The translations under genes and the position numbers were made by a program. A stretch of 64,000 nucleotides of DNA from Streptomyces zhihengii. Lineage in GTDB: Bacteria > Actinomycetota > Actinomycetes > Streptomycetales > Streptomycetaceae. The notes beneath the pieces were generated by a model, which was given only the letters and a program-made list of their open reading frames with translations, was not told where the DNA came from and searched no databases. Position 1 is the stretch's first letter; the number at the start of each line of letters is the position of its first letter. Below are positions 31,340 through 39,232 of the stretch, one piece after another. The stretch covers positions 3,568,001 through 3,632,000 of the forward strand of contig NZ_JAFEJA010000001.1 in assembly GCF_016919245.1 (NCBI RefSeq), given 5' to 3'.

Positions 31340-31357
31340 ATGTGAGGCAGTTCACAA
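31340..31357 (-). promoter_or_regulatory. Rex operator (ROP) upstream of nuoA
   Basis: Minus-strand TTGTGAACTGCCTCACAT matches the Rex consensus TTGTGAAnnnnTTCACAA at the TGTGA/TCACA arms. It lies about 78 nt before the nuoA start. Rex is the NADH/NAD+-sensing repressor of S. coelicolor, whose known regulon includes nuoA-N. A TAGGAT hexamer (31378-31373, minus strand) just upstream could be the -10, which would place Rex shortly after the start point of transcription. Confidence 0.8.
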
Positions 31358-31390
31358 GCCCGACTGCCCCGCATCCTATGCCCGTCGGTC

Positions 31391-31431
31391 TGTGATCTGC
31401 GACACGGGGTTCGGCATCGAGTTTGTGATCT
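31391..31431 (+). repeat. paired TGTGATCT boxes
   Basis: TGTGATCT at 31391-31398 and again at 31424-31431, spaced 33 bp (three helical turns), upstream of the nuo promoter. Possibly half-sites for a regulator; nothing in the window identifies which. Confidence 0.4.
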
Positions 31432-31802
31432 CCACCACCCGACGAACGATCATGAAGCCCACTGAGCGGTGATCTTCGTACGCGAAGCTCCCGGATGATC
31501 ACCAGCCGTGACATCTGGGCTCGTCGTGGCTGGTCGGAGGGGGTGGCGCTCTATCAAGTGATGGTGCATGCAAGCAAATTGGCAGTGGACGCCGCGCGGG
31601 TGATAAAGGGCGGCGGCTCACCCGACCGTGGGACGGACCGGACGGCGGTGGACACGTGCACGCGTTCACGAGCGCCCGACCGCCCGGACGTTGACCGTTC
31701 TGTGACCTGCGCCACTCGCTCAAGACTTCAACAAAAGCGGGCTTGGCCAACGGTCTTCGGGGGTGGTAGGCACCCGGCAATTCGGACCTTTTATGGAAAC
31801 CA

Positions 31803-31824
31803 CATGATCACAGCCGTGATCATG
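31803..31824. promoter_or_regulatory. perfect 9-bp palindrome in the nlpC leader
   Basis: CATGATCAC, a 4-nt spacer AGCC, then GTGATCATG, 130 bp upstream of the NlpC/P60 start. Either a dimeric regulator operator or a short RNA hairpin. Confidence 0.55.
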
Positions 31825-31953
31825 GATGCCCGATTCGTCCGTTACGGCGTCAATAAAGGGCCATCCAGAGCGGATTCACAGGTTCCGGTCGTAACTGTGG
31901 TGCAACACACGTTTCTTGAAGGGAACCCGGAAGCCCTGATAGCGGTTGTACCC

Positions 31954-32742
31954 ATGTCCCACACCGCTCACATACCCAGCCACCGGAAGCCCCGCCGCGG
32001 CCCGTCGAAAATCGCGATCCGCGCCGGAGTTGCCGGTGGCTTCCTCAGCACCATCGCGGTGGCCGGTGCCGCCGGTCCGGCCAACGCCGAGCCGGTGACC
32101 GAGACCATCGAGATGCCCGTCCTCACCTCCGCGGACCTCTCCGCCCACGTCGCGCAGTCCGCCGCGGCCACGCAGGAGATCGCCCTCGACCTGGAGCTCC
32201 AGGCGCAGGAGGAGGCCGCCGCCGCCAAGGCCGAGAAGGCCGCCAAGCAGGCGAAGGCCGAGGCCGACCGCGAGGCGGAGGCCAAGGAGAAGGCGGAGGC
32301 CAAGGCCCGCGCCGAGGCCGCGGCCCAGGAGCGCGCCTCGCGCACCTCCGAGCGGACCACCCTCTCCGTGGCGAGCGCGCCCGCGAGCGGCTCGGCGGGC
32401 ACCGTCATCGCCTTCCTCAAGGCGCAGCTCGGCGACGCGTACGTGATGGGCGCCTCCGGCCCCAACGCGTGGGACTGCTCCAGCCTGGTCCAGGCCGCCT
32501 TCCGCGAGGTGGGCATCGACCTGCCGCGCGTCTCCCAGGACCAGTCGGTCGCCGGCACCCAGGTCGGCACCTCCAACCTCCAGCTCGGCGACATCGTCTA
32601 CTGGGGCGGCGCCGGCTCGGCCTACCACGTGGGCGTCTACATCGGGAACGGCCAGTATCTCGACGCGGCCAACCCCAGCAAGGGCGTCGTCATCCAGGAC
32701 CTCTCCGGCTACCCGGCGAGCGGCGCGGTGCGCGTGCTCTGA
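31954..32742 (+). CDS. secreted NlpC/P60 (C40) peptidoglycan hydrolase
   Basis: 262 aa from the ATG at 31954. The signal peptide is about 1-48, with likely cleavage after PANA. An Ala/Glu/Lys-rich coiled-coil follows (about 85-130, repeated EAKEKAEAKARAEA patterns). The C-terminal NlpC/P60 domain (about 148-262) has the catalytic Cys in AWDCSSLVQAAF (about 175), the His in AYHVGVYIGNGQYLDAAN (about 228) and a following polar residue. It should cleave D-Glu-diaminopimelate-type stem-peptide bonds in the wall. Ends at a 23-bp perfect hairpin. Confidence 0.95.
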   Translation: MSHTAHIPSHRKPRRGPSKIAIRAGVAGGFLSTIAVAGAAGPANAEPVTETIEMPVLTSADLSAHVAQSAAATQEIALDLELQAQEEAAAAKAEKAAKQAKAEADREAEAKEKAEAKARAEAAAQERASRTSERTTLSVASAPASGSAGTVIAFLKAQLGDAYVMGASGPNAWDCSSLVQAAFREVGIDLPRVSQDQSVAGTQVGTSNLQLGDIVYWGGAGSAYHVGVYIGNGQYLDAANPSKGVVIQDLSGYPASGAVRVL

Positions 32743-32756
32743 CGCCCGCCCTCACG

Positions 32757-32805
32757 CACGGCACGAAGGCCGCCGCCCGATCCGGGCGGCGGCCTTCGTG
32801 CCGTG
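32757..32805. terminator. strong hairpin terminator after nlpC
   Basis: Perfect 23-bp inverted repeat (arms 32757-32779 and 32783-32805, 3-nt loop ATC) 15 nt after the stop codon. Confidence 0.9.
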
Positions 32806-32896
32806 CTCACGGGGGCGCGTGGGCGGACGGGGGGCCGGGGACGCGCTCGCCCCGCACCGCGCTCACGCCGGGGGTCCGCCGGACCGCGCGCCGCGC

Positions 32897-33058
32897 TCAC
32901 CGCGGATCCGCTGCCCCCCGCTTCGCCGCCCGCCATGCCTTCAGGCCCACGACGCATCCGGTGACGGCGGCGATCAGCGCGCCCGCCAGCAGGGTGGGCC
33001 CGCCGATGAACACCAGGAACATCAGGATCATCTCGATCCAGGACGGCTCGTCCGCCAT
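32897..33058 (-). CDS. 53-aa single-pass membrane protein
   Basis: ATG at 33058 with GGGGGGAG upstream; stop TGA at 32899-32897. The peptide begins MADEPSWIEMILMFLVFIGG and has one or two hydrophobic segments (about 8-39, including LLAGALIAAVTGCVVGL), then a basic end (KAWRAAKRGAADPR). Third-position G/C bias agrees with a coding frame. No family recognised; small membrane proteins of this kind are common and mostly unstudied. It lies between the nlpC terminator and the SDR gene. Confidence 0.65.
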   Translation of the reverse strand: MADEPSWIEMILMFLVFIGGPTLLAGALIAAVTGCVVGLKAWRAAKRGAADPR

Positions 33059-33115
33059 GCCGGCTCCCCCCACCGCGCGCGAAGCCCCAGTATGCGCCGG
33101 GCGGGCGGCGGGGCG

Positions 33116-33892
33116 TCAGGCGAGGCCGCCGTTGCTCATCAGGAGCTGCCCGTTGACCCACTGCCCCTGCGGGGAGCACAGGAAGTCGACGAGGTGCGCC
33201 GTGTCCCGCGGGGTGCCGAGACGGCCCAGCGGGGTCTGCCGGGACAGCTCCTCCCGGAGCCCGCCGGACATCCAGCCGGTGTCCACGGGGCCCGGGTTGA
33301 TCACATTGGCGGTGACGCCGAGGTGGGCCAGCTCCCGGGCGGCGGCCAGGACGATGCGGTCGAGCGCCCCCTTGCTGGCGCCGTAGGGCAGGTTGCCGGC
33401 GGTGTGGTCGCTGGTGAGGGCGACCATGCGGCCGGTGCCGTGGGCGCCGGTGAAGCGGCGCCCGTACTCGCGCGCCAGCAGCCAGGTGGCCCGGGCGTTC
33501 ACCGCGAAGTGGCGGTCGAAGCTCTCGACGGTGGTGTCGAGCAGCCCGGAGTCGACGGACTCGCAGTGGCACATCACGAGCGCGGTCACCGGGCCGAGCC
33601 GCTCGGCCGCGTCGAAGACCTTCGCGGGGGTCTCCGGATCTGCGAGGTCGGCCTCGACGGCCGCCACGGCCGCCCCGAGCCGCTCCAGCGACGCGCCGAT
33701 CCCCTCGGCGGCGCCGGGCTCCTCGCCCCAGGCCATGCGCCGGTCGTAGGGGGTCCAGAAGGTGAACGCGATGTCCCACCCGGACGCGGCGAGCCGCTCC
33801 GCGACACCGGCCCCGATCCCGGCGGTGCGCCCCACCCCCGTCACCAGGGCGACGGGACGGGTGGTGGGCGTTGCTGCGGCGACGGAGTCCAT
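33116..33892 (-). CDS. short-chain dehydrogenase/reductase
   Basis: 258 aa from the ATG at 33892 (MDSVAAATP). Classical SDR layout: cofactor loop TGVGRTAGIGAG (about 18-29), a catalytic Ser candidate in LTSDHTAG (about 149) and YGASK (about 160-164). Substrate unknown. Upstream on the same strand is an imine-reductase-like gene and beyond it a divergent GlxA-type regulator, so the three may form one metabolic unit. The gap to the upstream gene is about 100 nt. Confidence 0.9.
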   Translation of the reverse strand: MDSVAAATPTTRPVALVTGVGRTAGIGAGVAERLAASGWDIAFTFWTPYDRRMAWGEEPGAAEGIGASLERLGAAVAAVEADLADPETPAKVFDAAERLGPVTALVMCHCESVDSGLLDTTVESFDRHFAVNARATWLLAREYGRRFTGAHGTGRMVALTSDHTAGNLPYGASKGALDRIVLAAARELAHLGVTANVINPGPVDTGWMSGGLREELSRQTPLGRLGTPRDTAHLVDFLCSPQGQWVNGQLLMSNGGLA

Positions 33893-33991
33893 CCGCGTGA
33901 TGCTGTCCGGCCGCCGGGGCCGGGGCAACCGGGTTTCGCGGTTGCGCGGCGGCACGGGGCGGGAGGGGGTGCCCCCGGCCGGGCGGCCCCC

Positions 33992-34957
33992 TCAGGCTCC
34001 GGCGCGGAACTGTTCGATCACGCGGCCGTAGCTGTCGCGGCCGTGGCCCGACGCGACGGTCCGGGTCATCAGGTCGCGGTGGAGCTCCGGGAGGCGGGTG
34101 TCGACGCCGCGGTCGCGGGAGGCCTCCAGGAGGTGCTGGACCGCGGCGAGCTGGATGTCGACCGTCGCGTCGTCCCCGGGGTAGCTGCCCGCGTCGATCT
34201 GGGGCGCGTAGGTGTCCATGAAGCCGCCCACCCCGGCCAGCCAGCGGATCGCCAGGGGCGTGAACGCGCGTGCCGGGACGCCGTCCGCGCCGACCAGGGC
34301 CGTGGCGTGCAGCCAGCCCGCGAAGACGGACCACATCAGGCCGAGCAGCCCCGCGTCGTGGAGCGAGGCGAGGCCCGCGTCCTCGCCGAGGTCCACGGGG
34401 TCGCCGAGGGCCGCGATCGTCGCGCGGTGCTCGGCGAACGCGGCGGCCGACCCGCTGCACAGGATCATGCTCCGCGGGTCGCCGACGCCGGGCGGCGTGG
34501 TCATCACCGCCCCGTCGACGTAGGCGCAGCCGTGCCCGGCGGCCCAGGCCGCGTTCTCGCGGGCCTGCTCGGGCGAGCCGGACGTGAGGTTCAGCAGGGT
34601 GCGTCCGGCCAGCTCCGGGGCCACCGGGTCCAGCAGCTCGTGGACGGCCTCGTCGTCGCGGACGCAGACCACGACGACGGCGCTGCCGCGCACCGCGTCG
34701 GCGACCGAGGCCGCCCGCACGGCGCCGCGTCCGACCAGGGCGTCGGCCTTGTCCGGGGTGCGGTTCCAGACGGTGGTCGTCCGGCCGGCGGACAGGAAGG
34801 CCCCGGCGAGCGCCGAGCCCATCCTGCCGAGACCGAGCACGGACACCGCGGGAGCGGACGGAGCCCCGGCGGCAGCGCGGGACGCGTCGAGTGGGGCGGC
34901 AGCGCGGGACGCGGCGTCGAGAGGGGCGGCGGCGGGTGCGGGGAGGGCGTCGGACAT
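33992..34957 (-). CDS. NAD(P)-dependent oxidoreductase of the imine reductase (IRED)-like group
   Basis: 321 aa. An Ala/Pro-rich N-terminus (about 1-36) precedes a Rossmann domain with VLGLGRMGSALAGAFLSAG (about 40-58) and TTVWNRTPDKADALV (about 60-74), the latter typical of imine reductases and related beta-hydroxyacid dehydrogenases. The C-terminal helical dimer domain includes LHDAGLLGLMWSVFAGWLHATAL (about 200-222, in parts), where IREDs place their catalytic Asp/Tyr. No plain lysine catalytic motif of true hydroxyisobutyrate dehydrogenases is seen. Natural substrate unknown. Confidence 0.82.
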   Translation of the reverse strand: MSDALPAPAAAPLDAASRAAAPLDASRAAAGAPSAPAVSVLGLGRMGSALAGAFLSAGRTTTVWNRTPDKADALVGRGAVRAASVADAVRGSAVVVVCVRDDEAVHELLDPVAPELAGRTLLNLTSGSPEQARENAAWAAGHGCAYVDGAVMTTPPGVGDPRSMILCSGSAAAFAEHRATIAALGDPVDLGEDAGLASLHDAGLLGLMWSVFAGWLHATALVGADGVPARAFTPLAIRWLAGVGGFMDTYAPQIDAGSYPGDDATVDIQLAAVQHLLEASRDRGVDTRLPELHRDLMTRTVASGHGRDSYGRVIEQFRAGA

Positions 34958-35108
34958 CAGGGAGTCGCTCCATGGATCGGTCGGTCCGGTGGGTCCGGCC
35001 GGCCGGGCGGGCCGGTCGGTCGGGGTTCCACCCTCGCAACCGCCCCGCCCGCCCGACAGTGGCAGAAACGACCACGGCCGCAAAGATCCTGCCGTAGCGT
35101 CGGCGCCC

Positions 35109-36209
35109 ATGAACACGTCACCCGTTCCGCCGGGTCCCGGTGTCGTCGCGATCGCCGTGGTCCCCGATCCCCGGGTCGGGCTCTCCCTGTGGGAGATGTA
35201 CGAACTGACCATCGCCTGCACGGTGTTCGGCATCCCCCAGCCGGACCTCGCCGACCCCTGGTACACGCTGCGGCTCTGCGGGGACGCCGCGGCCGAGCCG
35301 GTCGCCGCCGGTCTCTTCACCCCGCGACCCACCCACCCGCTCGGCGGTCTCGTGGGCGCGGACACCGTGATCGTGCCCTCCGTCCCGGACGCCTGCGTCG
35401 AGGACGGCGAGCCGGTCCCCGAAGCCCTCGTCGAGGCCCTGCGCGCCGCGGCGGCCTCCGGTGCCCGGATGGTCTCGCTGTGCACGGGCGCCTTCGCCCT
35501 CGCGGCGGCCGGACTGCTCGACGGACGGCGGGCGACCGCGCACTGGCAGCACACGGGGCAGCTCGCCGCCCGGCACCCCGCGGTGCGGGTCGACGACTCG
35601 GTGCTCTACACGGACGAGGGCGGGGTGCTGACCAGCGCGGGCGCGACGGCCGCCCTGGACCTGTGCCTCCATCTGGTGCGCCGCGACCTCGGCGCGCAGG
35701 TGGCCGGGCGGCTCGCCCGCCGGCTCGTCGTGCCGGTCCACCGCGGCGGCGGCCAGGCCCAGTTCATCGAGCACCCCGTGCCGGAGACCGACGACGACGG
35801 GCTGGGCCCGGTGCTCCAGTGGGCCACCCGGCATCTCGACAAGCCGCTGAGCGTCGCCGAGCTGGCGCGCCGGGCCCGGATGAGCCCGCGCACCTTCCAC
35901 CGCCGTCTCCTGGCGGCCACCGGCACCACACCGCTGCGCTGGCTGCTGACCCAGCGGCTCGCCCTCGCGCAGTCCCTGCTGGAGACCACCGGGCTGCCGG
36001 TGGAGCGGATCGGCGAACGCTGCGGCCTCGGCGGCGCGGCGAACCTGCGCCACCACTTCACCCGGGCGTTCGGGATCCCGCCGAGCGAGTACCGCCGGTC
36101 GTTCGACGCGTCCACGGCGTCCACGGCGTCCACACCGGCCGCGGCGCCGCCCTCGGCGGCGCCGCGGCCGGCGCTCACGCCTTCGGCGCCACCTTGGACA
36201 GGCCGTTGA
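35109..36209 (+). CDS. GlxA-family (DJ-1/PfpI + AraC HTH) transcriptional regulator
   Basis: 366 aa from the ATG at 35109. The N-terminal DJ-1/PfpI-like domain (about 12-195) includes SLCTGAFALAAAGLLDGRRATAHW (about 120-143, in parts), with the conserved Cys. The C-terminal AraC HTH (about 235-335) has LSVAELARRARMSPRTFHRRL and ERCGLGGAANLRHHFTRAFG. A short ASTASTAST stretch and Ala/Pro tail follow, and the last 35 bp overlap the convergent reductase gene. It is divergent from the IRED-like gene (151 bp apart), its most likely target. Confidence 0.92.
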   Translation: MNTSPVPPGPGVVAIAVVPDPRVGLSLWEMYELTIACTVFGIPQPDLADPWYTLRLCGDAAAEPVAAGLFTPRPTHPLGGLVGADTVIVPSVPDACVEDGEPVPEALVEALRAAAASGARMVSLCTGAFALAAAGLLDGRRATAHWQHTGQLAARHPAVRVDDSVLYTDEGGVLTSAGATAALDLCLHLVRRDLGAQVAGRLARRLVVPVHRGGGQAQFIEHPVPETDDDGLGPVLQWATRHLDKPLSVAELARRARMSPRTFHRRLLAATGTTPLRWLLTQRLALAQSLLETTGLPVERIGERCGLGGAANLRHHFTRAFGIPPSEYRRSFDASTASTASTPAAAPPSAAPRPALTPSAPPWTGR

Positions 36210-37461
36210 TGATGCGGTCCATCGCGTCGCCGCCCGTCGGGTCGGTGAGGTTGGCCAGCATCTTGAGCGTGAACTTCATCAGCATCGGGTGGGTGAGCCC
36301 GCGCTGCGTCGCGATCTTCATGACCTTCGGGTTGCCGATGAGCTTCACGAAGGCCCGGCCGAGCGTGTAGTACCCGCCGTAGGTGTCCTTGAGGACCTTC
36401 GGGTAGCGCTGGAGCGCCAGCTCGCGCTGGGCCGGGGTGCGGCGGGCGTGGGCCTGCACGATGACATCGGCGGCGATCTGGCCGGATTCCATCGCGTAGG
36501 CGATGCCCTCGCCGTTGAACGGGTTGACGAGCCCGCCCGCGTCACCGACGAGCAGCAGGCCCTTGGTGTAGTGCGGCTGGCGGTTGAACGCCATCGGCAG
36601 CGCGGCGCCGCGGATCGGGCCGGTCATGTTCTCGTCGGTGTAGCCCCAGTCCTCGGGCATCGACGCGCACCAGGCCTTGAGGACCTCGCGCCAGTCCAGC
36701 TCCTTGAAGGAGGAGGACGTGTTGAGCACGCCGAGGCCGACGTTGGAGGTGCCGTCGCCCATGCCGAAGATCCAGCCGTAGCCGGGCAGCAGCCGGTCCT
36801 CGCCGGGGCCGCGGCGGTCCCACAGCTCCAGCCACGACTCCAGGTAGTCGTCGTCGTGGCGGGGCGAGGTGAAGTAGGTGCGCACGGCCACGCCCATGGG
36901 GCGGTCCTCGCGCCGGTGCAGCCCCATCGCCAGGGAGATGCGCGAGGAGTTGCCGTCCGCGGCGACGACCAGCGGGGCGCTGAAGGTGACCGGGAGCTTC
37001 TCCTCGCCGAGCTTCGCGTGCACGCCGGTGATCCGGCCGGTGCGCTCGTCGACCACCGGGGCGCCGACGTTGCACCGCTCGTAGAGCCGGGCGCCGGCCT
37101 TCTGCGCCTGCCGGGCGAGCTGCTCGTCGAAGTCGTCGCGCTTGCGGACGAGTCCGTAGTCCGGGTAGGAGGCGAGATCCGGCCAGTCGAGCTGGAGGCG
37201 CACCCCGCCGCCGATGATCCGCAGGCCCTTGTTGCGCAGCCAGCCGGCCTCTTCGGAGATGTCGATGCCCATGGAGACGAGCTGCTTGGTGGCACGCGGC
37301 GTGAGGCCGTCGCCGCAGACCTTCTCGCGCGGGAACGCCGTCTTCTCCAGCAGCAGCACGTCCAGGCCCGCCTTGGCGAGGTAGTACGCCGTGGTGGAGC
37401 CGGCGGGGCCCGCGCCGACGACGATCACATCGGCGGTGTGCTCGGTGAGGGCTTCGGTCAC
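36175..37461 (-). CDS. geranylgeranyl-reductase family FAD enzyme, probable menaquinone side-chain reductase (MenJ-like)
   Basis: 428 aa from the GTG at 37461, with GGGAGAT about 8 nt upstream. The FAD fold (DVIVVGAGPAGSTTAYYLAKAGLDVLLLEK, about 10-40, in parts), FPREKVCGDGLTPRA (about 43-57) and GLLLVGDAGGLVNPFNGEGIAYAMESG (about 300-326, in parts) are diagnostic of the geranylgeranyl reductase family. In mycobacteria MenJ saturates an isoprene unit of menaquinone. Streptomyces makes partially saturated MK-9, and this gene sits between nuo and menG, so the same role is likely here. The archaeal-lipid reductase role is not relevant in this host. Confidence 0.88.
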   Translation of the reverse strand: MTEALTEHTADVIVVGAGPAGSTTAYYLAKAGLDVLLLEKTAFPREKVCGDGLTPRATKQLVSMGIDISEEAGWLRNKGLRIIGGGVRLQLDWPDLASYPDYGLVRKRDDFDEQLARQAQKAGARLYERCNVGAPVVDERTGRITGVHAKLGEEKLPVTFSAPLVVAADGNSSRISLAMGLHRREDRPMGVAVRTYFTSPRHDDDYLESWLELWDRRGPGEDRLLPGYGWIFGMGDGTSNVGLGVLNTSSSFKELDWREVLKAWCASMPEDWGYTDENMTGPIRGAALPMAFNRQPHYTKGLLLVGDAGGLVNPFNGEGIAYAMESGQIAADVIVQAHARRTPAQRELALQRYPKVLKDTYGGYYTLGRAFVKLIGNPKVMKIATQRGLTHPMLMKFTLKMLANLTDPTGGDAMDRIINGLSKVAPKA

Positions 37462-37564
37462 GGCGGGATCTCCCGAAGATTCGATTCGATATTGCGTACC
37501 GAACGGCACAGGACATGTGCAGTCTATGGGGGCGTACGCTTCCGCCGACTGAAGGGCTCCATCT

Positions 37565-38080
37565 ATGAGCGGCAGGTCCCTCCCCGCTGTCCGGCTGCGC
37601 GTCCCCACGGACGAGGACGCCCTGGCCTGGCACCGGATCTTCGCCGACCCCGACGTCATGGAGTTCCACGGCGGGAAGGCGGCCGAGCTTTCGGTCTACG
37701 AGGAGCTCACCGCGCGCCAGCGGCGGCACGACGCCGAACGCGGCTTCTGCTTCTGGACGATGCTCGACGAGGACGGCGAGGTCATCGGCTTCACGGGCGC
37801 GCAGCCCTGGCCGCACACGGAGTTCGGGCCGGTCGGCGAGATCGAGATCGGCTGGCGGCTCGCCCGCCGCGCCTGGGGCAAGGGCTACGCGACGGCGGCG
37901 GCCCGCACCACCCTGGAGCGGGTCAAGGCCGCCGGGGTGGACCAGGTGGTGGCGATGGTGAACGCGCGCAACGAGCGCTCCATCGCGGTGATCAAGCGGC
38001 TGGGGATGGAGCTCTCGGAGTCCTTCACCACACCGGTCGGCAAGCAGCAGGGGTACTGCTTCCGGCTGGCGCTGGCCTGA
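37565..38080 (+). CDS. GNAT-family N-acetyltransferase (RimJ/RimL-like)
   Basis: 171 aa. Acetyl-CoA-binding segment IGWRLARRAWGKGYATAAAR (about 98-117) with the Arg/Gln-x-x-Gly-x-Gly/Ala pattern, followed by VNARNERSIAVIKRLGM (about 138-154), typical of RimJ/RimL. It probably acetylates an amine or protein N-terminus; the substrate cannot be inferred. ATG at 37565 has GAAGGG upstream. Divergent from the MenJ-like gene. Confidence 0.9.
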   Translation: MSGRSLPAVRLRVPTDEDALAWHRIFADPDVMEFHGGKAAELSVYEELTARQRRHDAERGFCFWTMLDEDGEVIGFTGAQPWPHTEFGPVGEIEIGWRLARRAWGKGYATAAARTTLERVKAAGVDQVVAMVNARNERSIAVIKRLGMELSESFTTPVGKQQGYCFRLALA

Positions 38081-38087
38081 CGGCCCC

Positions 38088-38116
38088 GTCCCGCGGCGGT
38101 CGCGCCGCCGCGGGAC
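38088..38116 (+). terminator. hairpin terminator after the GNAT gene
   Basis: 12-bp perfect inverted repeat (arms 38088-38099 and 38105-38116, 5-nt loop) 8 nt after the stop codon. Confidence 0.7.
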
Positions 38117-38260
38117 CTCGCGGCACCGCCGGACGTCACGGCACCGCAAGGCGTCACAGCACCGCGGGACGTCACAGCACCGCGGGACGTCACAGCACCG
38201 CGGGACGCCACGGCACCGCAAGGCGTCACGGAGCCGCGGGACGTCACGGAGCCGCGGGAC
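38117..38260. repeat. eight tandem copies of an 18-bp repeat
   Basis: Units of GTCACAGCACCGCGGGAC and close variants occupy 38117-38260 exactly, filling the space between two convergent genes and ending at the glutaminase stop codon. Units 3-5 are identical; the others differ by one to five bases. No coding frame on either strand looks real. It is a minisatellite, not a CRISPR: there are no spacers. Confidence 0.9.
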
Positions 38261-38261
38261 G

Positions 38262-39194
38262 TCAGAAGACCGAGAGCCCCGTCAGCGTGGTGAAGCGGTC
38301 CAGCGCGGCCACCCCCGCGACCGAGTTGCCGCGCGCGTCCAGGCCCGGGCTCCACACGCACAGCGTGCAGTGCCCGGGCACCACGGCCACGATCCCGCCG
38401 CCCACACCGCTCTTGCCGGGCAGACCGACCCGGTGGGCGAAGTCCCCGGCCGCGTCGTAGGTGCCGCAGGTCAGCATCACGGCGTTGATCTGCTTGGCCT
38501 CGCTGCGGGTGAGCAGGCGCGAGCCGTCGGCCCGCAGGCCGTGGCGGGCCAGGAACCGCGCGGCCAGGGTGAGATCGGCGCAGCTCATCTCGATCGAGCA
38601 CTGCCAGAAGTAGTGGTCGAGCAGCGCCGGGACCGGGCCCGCGATGTTGCCGTACGAGGCCATGAAGTGGGCGAGGGCGGCGTTGCGGTCGCCGTGCGCG
38701 GCCTCCGACGCGGCGACCTCGGCGTCGAAGCCGAGCTCCGGATTGCCGCTCTCCGCGCGCAGGAACTCCAGCAGTTCGCTGCTCGCGTCGCCGGTCAGCG
38801 TCTGGAGGGCGTCGGTGACGACCAGCGCCCCGGCGTTGATGAACGGATTGCGCGGGATGCCGTTCTCGTACTCCAGCTGCACCAGGGAGTTGAACGGATT
38901 GCCGGACGGCTCCCTGCCGACCCGCCGCCACAGGGTGTCGCCGCCGGCCGCCAGCACGAGCGCCAGCGTGAAGACCTTGGTGATCGACTGCGCGGAGAAC
39001 GGGTGCCGCCAGTCCCCCACCCCGTGGACGTTGCCGTGCAGATCGGCGACGGCCATCCCGAAGCGGCCCGGGTCCACCCCGGCGAGCGCCGGGATGTACG
39101 CGGCCGGGCGGCCGCTGCCGACCAGCGGGGCGACGTCGGCGGCGACCTGTTCCAGGACGGCCCGGTAGTCCGGGGCGACGGCGTGCTGCTCCAC
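38262..39194 (-). CDS. glsA: glutaminase
   Basis: 310 aa from the GTG at 39194. Serine-dependent beta-lactamase-fold glutaminase: catalytic S-x-x-K in FSAQSITKVF (about 66-75), YENGIPRNPFINAGAL (about 107-122), TYDAAGDFAHRVGLPGKSGVGGGI (about 240-263, in parts) and a conserved Tyr region MASYGNIAGP. Converts glutamine to glutamate and ammonia in the cytoplasm. It lies just downstream of menG with about 40 nt between; no metabolic link is apparent. Confidence 0.96.
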   Translation of the reverse strand: MEQHAVAPDYRAVLEQVAADVAPLVGSGRPAAYIPALAGVDPGRFGMAVADLHGNVHGVGDWRHPFSAQSITKVFTLALVLAAGGDTLWRRVGREPSGNPFNSLVQLEYENGIPRNPFINAGALVVTDALQTLTGDASSELLEFLRAESGNPELGFDAEVAASEAAHGDRNAALAHFMASYGNIAGPVPALLDHYFWQCSIEMSCADLTLAARFLARHGLRADGSRLLTRSEAKQINAVMLTCGTYDAAGDFAHRVGLPGKSGVGGGIVAVVPGHCTLCVWSPGLDARGNSVAGVAALDRFTTLTGLSVF

Positions 39195-39232
39195 GGTTCC
39201 AGGGCCTCTTGTCCGGAGCCCGGCGCGGGCGC

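Larger units (their letters stand above)
31263..31953. other. 691-bp divergent regulatory region nuoA / nlpC
   Basis: AT-richer than the rest of the window. Holds the Rex operator, the TGTGATCT pair and the 9-bp palindrome before the NlpC/P60 gene. A plus-strand frame is open from 31495, but the encoded peptide has no structure and the real start is at 31954. No c-di-AMP (ydaO-type) riboswitch signature was seen, although such riboswitches precede many Streptomyces cell-wall hydrolase genes. Confidence 0.6.

Noticed and set aside
31495..31953. N-terminal extension of the NlpC/P60 gene
   Set aside because: The extension has AT-rich codons, no structure, and would bury the signal peptide. The ATG at 31954 gives a proper secreted protein.
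31495..31953. c-di-AMP (ydaO-type) riboswitch before the wall hydrolase
   Set aside because: Looked for because such genes often carry it in Streptomyces; the conserved core blocks were not found.
32709..36370. Two very long frames (788 and 1190 codons) over the SDR/IRED/GlxA region
   Set aside because: Arg/Pro/Gly-rich noise opposite or out of frame with three recognisable genes.
38117..38260. CRISPR array
   Set aside because: The 18-bp units abut with no spacers, and no cas genes are nearby.
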